DNA of 64,000 nt from contig JAOZPG010000003.1 in the NCBI GenBank assembly GCA_029932855.1, forward strand, positions 97,121-161,120, written 5' to 3'. Shown one piece after another: positions 25,763 to 34,175 of the stretch; the first letter of the stretch is position 1, and each line of letters opens with the position of its first letter. The position numbers and the translations under genes were made by a program. The notes under the pieces were generated by a model, which saw only the letters and a list, made by a program, of their open reading frames with translations, ran no database searches and was not told the origin of the DNA. This DNA is from Bacteroidales bacterium (GTDB lineage Bacteria > Bacteroidota > Bacteroidia > Bacteroidales > VadinHA17).

Positions 25763-27685
25763 TTATTCAAATCTCAGTTTTACTTCTTCTATACTTTCCG
25801 GTGACCCGACCAGTGTTAATATATCATTCTTCTTCAATTGAGTATAACCGGTAGATATTATATGTTGTCCTTTTCTTTTTATCGCAACTATAAGTATGTC
25901 AAGCGGCAGGTGTAGATTTCGTATGGGCACCCCGTGAATGTCCTTATTCCTGATAATAATGTCAGAGGTTTCCTGGCCTTCTTCCATTCCAAGAAGCAGT
26001 GATGTGGCAAGGGGTGACCTTACAAAATGATCGAGCAGGCTCACAATTGCAGTAGTGGGCTGGACTATCAGAGCTCCCAGTTCATGGAACTTCCGGATAT
26101 TTTCCCTGTTGTTCAGTCGAACGATTAGCTGTGGTGTACCATAGTTCTCGTAAACCATTTCACATATATGAAGGTTCTCTTCATCGGTTTTCATTGCGAT
26201 AAGGGCATCGGTATTTGCCATGTCAAGTGAGTCCAACAGATCCAGACTCAGTATTTTGCAGCCGCAGATAGAAATATTATTGTTGTCCGGTTGTGAAAAT
26301 TTTTCCCTTTTAGTGATTATATCAACCTCCCAGTTATGATTTGTCAGCTGTGTGGCCAGCGCAAGGGATTGTTGCTCATAGCCAAATATTAATGCTTTCC
26401 TGCGAATCGAAGAATCATCATGTTCACCTTTTGGATGATCTTCATGAAGCAGTTGTATTGCCCATTTAAACAGTGGGGGACCAATTATCTGGTTTAATAC
26501 TATCACCGAAACAACTACAGATGAAAATTGTACTCCCCATTCTGGAAACTCATTTGTCACAACAGTTACCAGGCCCAGGCCAATACCTGCTTGTGTGACA
26601 AAGGGCATCCAGGCTATCTTGTTGAACTTCCCGGGATCTCCGGCAAAACTGCCACCGGCCCAGCTGCCTATGATCATAGTAATGATACGTATAAAGAATA
26701 ATGCGAGGGCAAGCGGCCAGGTATGGGAAATTATTTTCAATGAAAGTGAAGCTCCTATCAGTGTGAAGAAAGCTACATAAACCAGGGGAACCACATCCTT
26801 AATTATTTTTTGAAACTCTCTTCTGAAAGGAGAGCGGTTTGTTACAAGTAAGCTTGCAGTAATACAAATAAGAAGTGGCTCAATATAAAAATCATGTCCA
26901 AGTCCTGTTGAGGCAAGATGGCTCAGGGCATCTGAAAAGAAATAAGTTCCCCATCCTGCAAGTAAAACCATGATGGTTTTAATAACAGTGCGGGTTTTAA
27001 GGGAAAGTATAATCCTGATGAGTTGAAAAAGCAGGTAGCCGGCAATTAATGCGCTAGATACTTCAGCCAGCATTCGCAATGTCATTCCTAATGAAAAGCT
27101 TTCACCTGTAATTAATGAGCTGGCAAATAAAAAACTTATGGAAAAGATCACAACTACAAGAAAATCAGTAAGCACTGTAACGCCAAGTACCATCCTGGTA
27201 AATGGTCCCTTTGCCCTTAATTCATTAATAATAGCTATAGCAGACACCGGCGAGCGGGCAATGAATATAGTACCAATGATTATTGATATTGCTATTCTGC
27301 CATTTTTATCCAGATCTATCCCAAGAGGCAGATAAGCACTTAATATATAAATTCCCAGGCTGCCAAGAACTATGGTAGTAATTATTTGCATGGCAGTTAT
27401 ATATCGTATGCTTCTTAACCTGCTTTTTAATTCGGTAAGGTACAATTCCGCGCCTGCGGCAAAAGCTATAAATGAAAGTGCCAGCTGGTTAATAAAGTTA
27501 AGGTGATGAATGGAGTCAAGCTTAATAATATTCAATACTTCGGGACCTGTAAGAATGCCCATTAGTAATAATCCTGTAATAAGCGGCAGCTTAATATATT
27601 TTATCAGACCACCTATTTTATTGGAGGATATAAGTATTATCGCAAAGGTGATAATAGCGGCAAGTATGTTCCAGATCCCGTTCAA
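25763..27685 (-). CDS. CPA2-family cation:proton antiporter with C-terminal RCK domains
   Basis: 640 residues. About 12-13 transmembrane helices (to about residue 400) form a Na+/H+ exchanger domain, with the FIARSPVSAIAIINEL and VTQAGIGLGLVTVV helices typical of CPA2/KefB-like carriers. A cytoplasmic RCK_N (about 430-550) and RCK_C (about 565-640, HIISTGYTQLKKNDILTLVG) follow. These domains usually gate K+ or Na+ efflux by nucleotide or ion binding. The RCK_N nucleotide loop reads IFGYEQQSLALA, lacking the canonical GxGxxG, so NAD(H) binding may be lost. Substrate ion unknown. Likely role: pH or osmotic homeostasis. Confidence 0.9.
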   Translation of the reverse strand: MNGIWNILAAIITFAIILISSNKIGGLIKYIKLPLITGLLLMGILTGPEVLNIIKLDSIHHLNFINQLALSFIAFAAGAELYLTELKSRLRSIRYITAMQIITTIVLGSLGIYILSAYLPLGIDLDKNGRIAISIIIGTIFIARSPVSAIAIINELRAKGPFTRMVLGVTVLTDFLVVVIFSISFLFASSLITGESFSLGMTLRMLAEVSSALIAGYLLFQLIRIILSLKTRTVIKTIMVLLAGWGTYFFSDALSHLASTGLGHDFYIEPLLICITASLLVTNRSPFRREFQKIIKDVVPLVYVAFFTLIGASLSLKIISHTWPLALALFFIRIITMIIGSWAGGSFAGDPGKFNKIAWMPFVTQAGIGLGLVTVVTNEFPEWGVQFSSVVVSVIVLNQIIGPPLFKWAIQLLHEDHPKGEHDDSSIRRKALIFGYEQQSLALATQLTNHNWEVDIITKREKFSQPDNNNISICGCKILSLDLLDSLDMANTDALIAMKTDEENLHICEMVYENYGTPQLIVRLNNRENIRKFHELGALIVQPTTAIVSLLDHFVRSPLATSLLLGMEEGQETSDIIIRNKDIHGVPIRNLHLPLDILIVAIKRKGQHIISTGYTQLKKNDILTLVGSPESIEEVKLRFE

Positions 27686-27816
27686 ATTATGTATTACTTA
27701 TGAGGATGTTATATGCTTTAAAATAGAAAAAAATACTGAGAAAACCGGTCTTGAATGCAAAAATAATTCTTATTCAATATTTATATGTATTTCAGATTGA
27801 GTATAACACAGTAAAA

Positions 27817-27865
27817 TTATTAACTTAGTGCTTACTTAAAAAATAAGCTATTTATTAACTTAGTG
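27817..27865. repeat. 14-bp direct repeat at the promoter region of the DUF1080 cluster
   Basis: TTATTAACTTAGTG occurs at 27817-27830 and again at 27852-27865, with start sites 35 bp apart and an imperfect CTTA/TAAG dyad between. The second copy ends about 33 bp before the DUF1080 start. Spacing and position fit a paired operator, but chance cannot be excluded in A+T-rich DNA. Confidence 0.5.
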
Positions 27866-27898
27866 GCAGTTGTTAAAAGCCCGATTACAGATTTATTT

Positions 27899-28672
27899 AT
27901 GAAATTCAGAAATAGCCTTTTTTTCTTGTTTCTTTTATTGGTGACTCTTGTTTTTCTTGTTGATTGTGCCAATAAAAAGAACAAGGATCAGCAGTCAGAT
28001 GATTACAGTGATACCCTAATGGTAACCGGATTTGTTAATGAACTGACTGAATCAGAGATCAGCAGCGGCTGGGAATTATTGTTTGATGGCAGTAGTCTGG
28101 ATGGTTGGAGGAAATTCCAGTCTGAAGAAGCTCCCGAAGGCTGGATAGTGGATGATGGAATGCTTGTAGCATTAGGTGCAGGTGGTGACATAGGCGGAGA
28201 TATTGTTACAGATAAAGAATTTGAAGATTTTCATCTTAAACTGGAATGGAAAATATCTGAAGGTGGAAATAGTGGTATAATGTATCATGTACAGGAGGCT
28301 GATTATCCTGCTCCTTATGCTACGGGACCAGAGTATCAGCTTATAGATGATATTGGTTATCCCGGGAAGCTGGAGAAATGGCAGTCGTGTGGAGCGGATT
28401 ATGCAATGCATTCACCTGTTAAGCCAAGGCTAAAACCCGCCAATGAGTGGAATAGTTCAGAGCTGATAGTGGAGGGTAGCCATGTAAAGCATTATTTAAA
28501 CGATGTACTGGTTGTTGAGTTTGAAACGGGGACTGATGAATGGGAGAAGCTTGTTAAATCTTCAAAATGGGCTGATTATCCTGATTATGGAAAGGCTTCA
28601 AAGGGACACCTGGCCCTTCAGGATCATGGCAGTAAGGTGTATTTCAGGAATATAAAGATCAGGGGACTATAG
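27899..28672 (+). CDS. DUF1080 (3-keto-disaccharide hydrolase-type) lipoprotein A
   Basis: 257-residue lipoprotein with a concanavalin-like beta-sandwich domain of the DUF1080/3keto-disac_hyd family, whose studied members act on 3-keto-glycosides. The ORF track starts at a GTG at 27863, but MKFRNSLFFLFLLLVTLVFL with lipobox LVDC starts at 27899. Family motifs: LLFDGSSLDGWRKF, ISEGGNSGIMYHVQE, GPEYQLIDD, and the terminal LALQDHGSKVYFRNIKIRGL. Outer-membrane or periplasmic location is expected. It opens a run of parallel genes with a second DUF1080 16 bp later. Other DUF1080 and Gfo/Idh genes downstream suggest oxidative sugar cleavage. Confidence 0.9.
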   Translation: MKFRNSLFFLFLLLVTLVFLVDCANKKNKDQQSDDYSDTLMVTGFVNELTESEISSGWELLFDGSSLDGWRKFQSEEAPEGWIVDDGMLVALGAGGDIGGDIVTDKEFEDFHLKLEWKISEGGNSGIMYHVQEADYPAPYATGPEYQLIDDIGYPGKLEKWQSCGADYAMHSPVKPRLKPANEWNSSELIVEGSHVKHYLNDVLVVEFETGTDEWEKLVKSSKWADYPDYGKASKGHLALQDHGSKVYFRNIKIRGL

Positions 28673-28687
28673 AATCAGCTTAGAGTA

Positions 28688-29308
28688 ATGAGAACAATTT
28701 TATCCGGACTTTTTCTGTTATTGATAGTCTTGGTTTCATCATGTTCGTGGCAAACAACTACAGATGAGACCGGTTGGAAAGCTTTATTTAACGGATCAGA
28801 CCTGGATGGCTGGGTGGTACATGGAACAGAGAAGTGGTATGTGGAGGATGAACTTCTTGTTTGTGAGAGTGGTCCCGATAAGGAATACGGCTATCTGGTA
28901 ACAGACCGGATTTATAAGGACTTTTATCTGAAGCTTGAATTCAGGCAGGAATCTGATGGTAACAGTGGTGTGTTTTTCAGGTCTTTTGTTGAGGGGATTA
29001 AGATAAAAGGCTGGCAGGTTGAGGTGGCCCCCCCTGGCCATGATACCGGGGGTATTTATGAATCATATGGAAGGGGATGGCTAATTCAGATTCCGGAAGA
29101 AAAGGAAGATATATTGAAAATGGGAGAGTGGAACAGTATGGAGATAAAGGTGCAGGGGGACAGGGTGATCACATGGCTTAATGGTGTGCAGATGGTGGAT
29201 ATAAGAGATGAGGAGATAGGCAGGGCTGAAGGATCAATTGCCCTGCAAATACACTCAGGAGGAGGGATCAGGCTGTACTGGAAGAATATCATGATAAAAG
29301 AATTATAA
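28688..29308 (+). CDS. DUF1080 lipoprotein B (shorter, divergent)
   Basis: 206-residue lipoprotein (lipobox LVSSC near residue 19). The DUF1080 domain is recognisable by ALFNGSDLDGWVVHG, ESDGNSGVFFRS and WQVEVAPPGHD, but differs from its neighbours: the C-terminal LQDH motif is LQIHSGGGIRLYWKN, and the long insert seen in the other two copies is missing. It may therefore have a different substrate or be a binding partner. It lies 16 bp after paralogue A and 57 bp before the M14 peptidase start, on the same strand. Confidence 0.88.
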   Translation: MRTILSGLFLLLIVLVSSCSWQTTTDETGWKALFNGSDLDGWVVHGTEKWYVEDELLVCESGPDKEYGYLVTDRIYKDFYLKLEFRQESDGNSGVFFRSFVEGIKIKGWQVEVAPPGHDTGGIYESYGRGWLIQIPEEKEDILKMGEWNSMEIKVQGDRVITWLNGVQMVDIRDEEIGRAEGSIALQIHSGGGIRLYWKNIMIKEL

Positions 29309-29365
29309 TTAGCTGGCAACATTCTTATGACCGGCAATACAACAACAATAAAATCTTTGTTAAAA

Positions 29366-31996
29366 ATGAAAACTATGTTAAGAACAGTTCTGTTCGCAGT
29401 TATTGTAATGATGACAGCAGTCACAATGCAAGCTCAGCCAAAATTTACTAATCCTAAAGATTTCTTTGGATTTACCCCGGGTGATGACAGGCAATTGATG
29501 GATTATGAGCAGCTTATAGAATATCTTACAAAGCTGGATGCTGAATCATCCAGGCTTAAGCTGGAAAAAATAGGGGAATCACCAATGGGTAAGCCAATGT
29601 ATATTGCTTTCCTTTCTGATGAATCGAATATTGAAAATCTGGAAAGCCTCAGGCAGATAAATCACAAGTTGGCGCTTGATCCCGACCTTACTGATAAGGA
29701 GAGGAGTGAGCTTTCAAAAGAAGGTCGCGTATTTGTATATGCTACACTTTCAATGCATTCCGGGGAGGTTGCTCCTTCACAATCAGCCCCACTTGTAGCA
29801 TATGACCTGGCAAGTACCATGGATCCTGAAAAGCTTCAGTGGATGAAAGATGTGGTATATATGATGGTTCCCTGTCATAACCCTGATGGCATGGATATGG
29901 TTGTACACAATTACCTTAAATATAAAGGGACAAAATATGAGGGTGCTTCTCTTCCGGGTGTTTATCATAAATATGTTGGTCATGATAATAACAGGGATTT
30001 TGTTATCCTGTCGCAGGATGATTCCAGGGCCATTGCAAAAGTGTATAACCAGACCTGGTTACCGCAGGTAATGGTGGAAAAGCACCAGATGGGTTCAACG
30101 GGCACGAGGTATTTTGTGCCGCCTAATCATGATCCTATAGCAGAAAATATTGATGGAGGCCTGTGGACATGGGTAGGGATATTTGGTCAGAACATGCAGA
30201 ATGATATGACCAATGCAGGACTGGCTGGGGTTTCCCAACATTATGCTTTCGATAATTACTGGCCCGGATCAACTGAGACTTGTTTGTGGAACAATGTTAT
30301 TGCTTTTCTTACCGAAGCAGCAAGCGTAAAAGATGCCACAGCTGTTTATGTTGAGCCCAATGAATTAAGTGTCAGAGGGAAGGGGCTTTCAGAGTATAAG
30401 AAGAGTATTAATATGCCTTTGCCCTGGGAAGGTGGCTGGTGGAGGCTGGGAGATATCGTGGAATACGAACTTGTTTCCACCATGTCTATAATAAAAACAG
30501 CCTCACTGTATAAGGAAAAGATATTACTTTTCAGGAATGACATGTGTCGCAGGGAGATAGAAAAAGGGAAAAATCAGGCTCCTTACTATTATATTATTCC
30601 TGAAAAACAGCATGATATCAGTGAACTTATTAATCTGGTGAACCTGCTCAGAAGGCATGGTTTGCAGGTTTACAGGCTTGATAAAGATGTATTACTGGAT
30701 AACAGACTCTATCTTAAGGGCGATTTTATTGTTCCACTGGCACAGGCCTACCGTGCTATGGCAAAGGAGATACTTGAGGCACAGGAATACCCTGAAAGGC
30801 ATTACACCCCGGGTGGAGACCTGATAAAGCCTTATGATATTACCAGCTGGTCATTGCCTCTGCACAGGCAGGTGGAGTCTGTTGAAGTAAATAAAAAATA
30901 TCCTGTTCTGGAAGAAAGTCTTACAGTTCTTACAGAGGACCTTGATTACAGTATAGAAGCCCCTGCAAACTTTTATGCCGCTGTTTATACTGTGAACTAT
31001 AATGAGAGCTTCATGGCTGCATTTGCAGCAATGAACAATGGAATGGAAGTACATCGACTGAATGAGGATATTGAGATAGACGGACAAGTGTTGCCACAGG
31101 GAAGTTTTGTAGTGTTTAATTCTAAGAAGACTTCTTCGGGATGGACAAAGATCAATGAAAAAATATTATTTCCGCCTGTTTACATGGCAGAAAAGATTGA
31201 ACTTAAAAGTACTCTGGTAAAGATGCCGAGGATAGCACTTGTGGAAACCTGGTTCCATGATATGGATGCCGGATGGACCCGTTATATCCTGGATCATTAT
31301 GCTATCCCTTTCAGCCTGCTGCATCCTGCAGATCTGGCGGAAGCAGAGCTTGATAGTTATGATGTAATTCTTTTTGCTGATGATGGAAAATCTCAGCTTA
31401 TGACCGGTAAATACGGGTCTGAAGGTAATTACTCTATGAGCAGCTATGCACCTGAGTATGTGAAAGGAATGGGGAAGAAAGGTCTTGAGAATATTCTTAA
31501 ATATGTGAATGAGGGAGGTGTAGTACTTTCATGGGGGAGATCTACTGAGCTTTTTACAGGCATGCTTAACATAGGTTCAGGGGATGAAAAGGAAGAATTC
31601 CAGTTCCCGGTAAGAGATATTTCCTCTTCTTTAAGTAAGAAAGGGCTCAATGTTTCAGGTTCATTGTTAAGGATAAATGTTTTGCAGGGTCATCCTCTCA
31701 CTTATGGACTGCCGGAGCAGATAGGTGTATTTTCAAGGGGCAGACCGGTTTTTCAAACATCATTACCACGTTTCGATATGGACAGGAGGGTGATTGCTAC
31801 CTATCCTGAAAAAGATATTTTATTGAGCGGATATATTGCAAAACCTGAATTTTTATCAGACAGGTCTGCTATGGTGTGGCTGAAGAAAGCTAAGGGACAG
31901 GTGGTACTTTATGGATTCAATCCCCAGTTCAGGGCTTCAACTCAGGCATCTTTTAAATTGTTGTTTAACGGATTGTTTTTAGGTTCAACAAAGTAA
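29366..31996 (+). CDS. exported M14-family zinc carboxypeptidase
   Basis: 876-residue secreted metallopeptidase. The ATG at 29366 gives a clean signal peptide (MKTMLRTVLFAVIVMMTAVTM), preferred to the upstream ATG at 29327. The N-terminal M14 domain has the HxxE zinc pair in SMHSGEVAPSQSA, then MMVPCHNPDGMDMV and HDNNRDFVILSQDD. The long C-terminal part includes VILFADDGKSQ and NEGGVVLSWGRSTELF, which look like a class I glutamine-amidotransferase-like fold with no visible catalytic role. The substrate (peptide or peptidoglycan stem) is unknown. It sits in the middle of a sugar-oxidation cluster, which is unexpected. Confidence 0.9.
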   Translation: MKTMLRTVLFAVIVMMTAVTMQAQPKFTNPKDFFGFTPGDDRQLMDYEQLIEYLTKLDAESSRLKLEKIGESPMGKPMYIAFLSDESNIENLESLRQINHKLALDPDLTDKERSELSKEGRVFVYATLSMHSGEVAPSQSAPLVAYDLASTMDPEKLQWMKDVVYMMVPCHNPDGMDMVVHNYLKYKGTKYEGASLPGVYHKYVGHDNNRDFVILSQDDSRAIAKVYNQTWLPQVMVEKHQMGSTGTRYFVPPNHDPIAENIDGGLWTWVGIFGQNMQNDMTNAGLAGVSQHYAFDNYWPGSTETCLWNNVIAFLTEAASVKDATAVYVEPNELSVRGKGLSEYKKSINMPLPWEGGWWRLGDIVEYELVSTMSIIKTASLYKEKILLFRNDMCRREIEKGKNQAPYYYIIPEKQHDISELINLVNLLRRHGLQVYRLDKDVLLDNRLYLKGDFIVPLAQAYRAMAKEILEAQEYPERHYTPGGDLIKPYDITSWSLPLHRQVESVEVNKKYPVLEESLTVLTEDLDYSIEAPANFYAAVYTVNYNESFMAAFAAMNNGMEVHRLNEDIEIDGQVLPQGSFVVFNSKKTSSGWTKINEKILFPPVYMAEKIELKSTLVKMPRIALVETWFHDMDAGWTRYILDHYAIPFSLLHPADLAEAELDSYDVILFADDGKSQLMTGKYGSEGNYSMSSYAPEYVKGMGKKGLENILKYVNEGGVVLSWGRSTELFTGMLNIGSGDEKEEFQFPVRDISSSLSKKGLNVSGSLLRINVLQGHPLTYGLPEQIGVFSRGRPVFQTSLPRFDMDRRVIATYPEKDILLSGYIAKPEFLSDRSAMVWLKKAKGQVVLYGFNPQFRASTQASFKLLFNGLFLGSTK

Positions 31997-32005
31997 ATGA
32001 ATTGA

Positions 32006-32509
32006 ATGAATATTTTAAGAGCAAGATCAGGGGCAGTAGCCTATAGCAAAAGCCAGTTATTCTTCCTGGTGATCTTAAGAGTATCTATAGGCTGGCACTT
32101 TCTGTATGAAGGAATAACTAAATTAATGAACCCCGACTGGACATCTTATGGTTATCTGCTTGATTCAGGCTGGATATTTGAGGGGGTTTTTCAGGCTATG
32201 GCGAATAACCCGGCGGTGTTGGGAGTTGTGGACTTTGCAAATGCATGGGGTCTGGTATTAATAGGTGTTTCATTGATACTGGGCCTTTTTAGCAGGCCTG
32301 CAGCTATAGGTGGTATCATTCTTCTTGCACTTTATTATCTTTCACATCCTCCCTTTACGGGACTTGAATATGCTGTTCCTTCCGAGGGGAAATACCTGTG
32401 GATAGATAAAAACCTTATTGAGATGCTTGCACTGGCCGTTTTATATGTTTTTCCTACGGGGCTAAGACTGGGCCTTGACAGATTTTTTTTACGAAATAAC
32501 AAGTATTAG
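32006..32509 (+). CDS. DoxX-family membrane protein
   Basis: 167 residues with four transmembrane segments (about 18-35, 70-95, 98-115, 135-152). RVSIGWHFLYEGITKLMNPDW is the standard DoxX start and LGLFSRPAAIGGIILL the central motif. DoxX proteins have been linked to thiosulfate:quinone oxidoreductase or membrane redox functions, but most members are uncharacterised. It is 9 bp downstream of the M14 peptidase and 7 bp upstream of the first Gfo/Idh gene, so cotranscribed. A role passing electrons from sugar oxidation to the quinone pool is an attractive guess but not shown. Confidence 0.88.
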   Translation: MNILRARSGAVAYSKSQLFFLVILRVSIGWHFLYEGITKLMNPDWTSYGYLLDSGWIFEGVFQAMANNPAVLGVVDFANAWGLVLIGVSLILGLFSRPAAIGGIILLALYYLSHPPFTGLEYAVPSEGKYLWIDKNLIEMLALAVLYVFPTGLRLGLDRFFLRNNKY

Positions 32510-32516
32510 ATAGATT

Positions 32517-34085
32517 ATGAGTGAGAAGAATAATGATAAGTTAAGCCAGGGACGCTTTAGCAGAAGAGAATTGTTGAAATCGCTTGCTACTGTGCCTGTA
32601 TTGGGCGCATTTGCATATGCCCAGCTAAGGAAAACCCGTTACGACAGGATATTGAATTCAAGTATACTTGATGAACTTGGTATAAGTCAGAAGTCAGATC
32701 AAAAAATCAGGCCTCTGTCCAAGGGAAAGAAACTGAGACTAGGAATTATTGGATATGGAGGACGTGGTAAATACCTATTAAGGGCAGCAGGTTTTGCAGA
32801 GCCGAAATGGATAGATAGCGTAAAAGAGGCGGCAATGAATAATTCTGCTGATAAGAGATATGAGGAATATCTTGAGCAGGAGGATCTTAATATTGAGTTG
32901 AATGCTGTGTGTGATATTTTTGACATTAATGCAGAAAAAGCACTTGCAACAGCCGGTAATCCTGGCAGGAAGGGTAGTGATTCAAAGCCTGAGCACGAAG
33001 CAAAAAGATATAAAACCTACCGGGAGCTCCTTGCTGCCGATGATATCGATGCTGTTATTATTGCAACACCCGATCACTGGCATGCACCTATTACTCTTGA
33101 AGCTGCCAGGAATGGGAAACATGTTTATTGTGAAAAACCCATGACATGGACGGTACCTGAAACTTATGCGGTAAGAGAAGAAGTTAAGAAAAGTGGTATA
33201 GTGTTCCAGCTGGGACACCAGGGAAGGCAGACGGAAAGTTATATAAAGGCCAGGGAGGCTATTGCCAGGAATATACTTGGCAAAGTAAATCTTATTGAGG
33301 TAACTACCAACAGGAACAGTCCTAATGGAGCATGGGTCTATGATATACACCCGGAAGCAAGTATGAAAACAATAGACTGGAAGCAGTTTATTGGTCCCGC
33401 CCCATGGCATGAATTCAGCAAGGAAAGATTCTTTAGATGGCGTTGCTGGTGGGATTACAGTACGGGCCTCTCGGGAGACCTGCTTACTCATGAATATGAT
33501 GCAATGAATCAGATACTTGACCTGGGTATTCCTAAGTATGCCAGTTCTTCAGGAGGTATTTATTATTTCAAGGATGGGAGGACCGTGCCGGATGTATTGC
33601 AGACAGTGTTTGAATTTCCGGATAAGGAGCTAAGTATGTTATATAGTGCTACACTTGCAAGCAGTAATAGCAGGGGCAAAGTGATAATGGGACATGATGC
33701 AAGTATGGAGTTAAGCAATACCTTGATAATTAAAGCTGACAGGGACTCGACCCGTTACGGAGACAAGATAAAGGAAAAGATCATTGACCCTTCAAGGCCA
33801 ATTTTTTCATTTATTCCCGGCAGGAAGAAGGTAGATGCTGTTACATCGGCTACTGAGCAGTATTTTGCAGGCCGGGGCCTTCTATATACATACAGGAATG
33901 GCAGGAGGGTTGATACAAGCCATCTGCATATAAGGGAATGGCTTGAGGCAATTCGTAATGGGGGACAGACCAGTTGCAATATTGACAGGGGATTTGAAGA
34001 GGCCATTACCGCTCATATGGGGACTATTGCATACAAGGAGGGCAGGAGGGTGGAATGGGATGCTGAAAATGAAAAAATAATCTGA
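32517..34085 (+). CDS. Tat-exported Gfo/Idh/MocA oxidoreductase A
   Basis: NAD(P)-dependent oxidoreductase, 522 residues. The twin-arginine signal FSRRELLKSLATVPVLGAFA indicates folded export with bound cofactor, as known for glucose-fructose oxidoreductase. The Rossmann motif is GIIGYGGRGKYLLRAAG, with VIIATPDHWHAPITLEAA and HVYCEKPMTWTVPE carrying the catalytic lysine of the EKP motif. DYSTGLSGDLLTHEYD is the substrate-domain histidine region. Likely oxidises a sugar at C3 in the periplasm, producing the substrate of DUF1080 proteins. Substrate and cofactor recycling are inferred. Confidence 0.92.
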   Translation: MSEKNNDKLSQGRFSRRELLKSLATVPVLGAFAYAQLRKTRYDRILNSSILDELGISQKSDQKIRPLSKGKKLRLGIIGYGGRGKYLLRAAGFAEPKWIDSVKEAAMNNSADKRYEEYLEQEDLNIELNAVCDIFDINAEKALATAGNPGRKGSDSKPEHEAKRYKTYRELLAADDIDAVIIATPDHWHAPITLEAARNGKHVYCEKPMTWTVPETYAVREEVKKSGIVFQLGHQGRQTESYIKAREAIARNILGKVNLIEVTTNRNSPNGAWVYDIHPEASMKTIDWKQFIGPAPWHEFSKERFFRWRCWWDYSTGLSGDLLTHEYDAMNQILDLGIPKYASSSGGIYYFKDGRTVPDVLQTVFEFPDKELSMLYSATLASSNSRGKVIMGHDASMELSNTLIIKADRDSTRYGDKIKEKIIDPSRPIFSFIPGRKKVDAVTSATEQYFAGRGLLYTYRNGRRVDTSHLHIREWLEAIRNGGQTSCNIDRGFEEAITAHMGTIAYKEGRRVEWDAENEKII

Positions 34086-34175
34086 TCCTCAGATACTCTT
34101 GTTTTTATTTTTGTATGCAAAGGGGCCTGATAAACAATTCCTGCTTCTAAGAAAGCGGATCAAAGTGATTGATAT

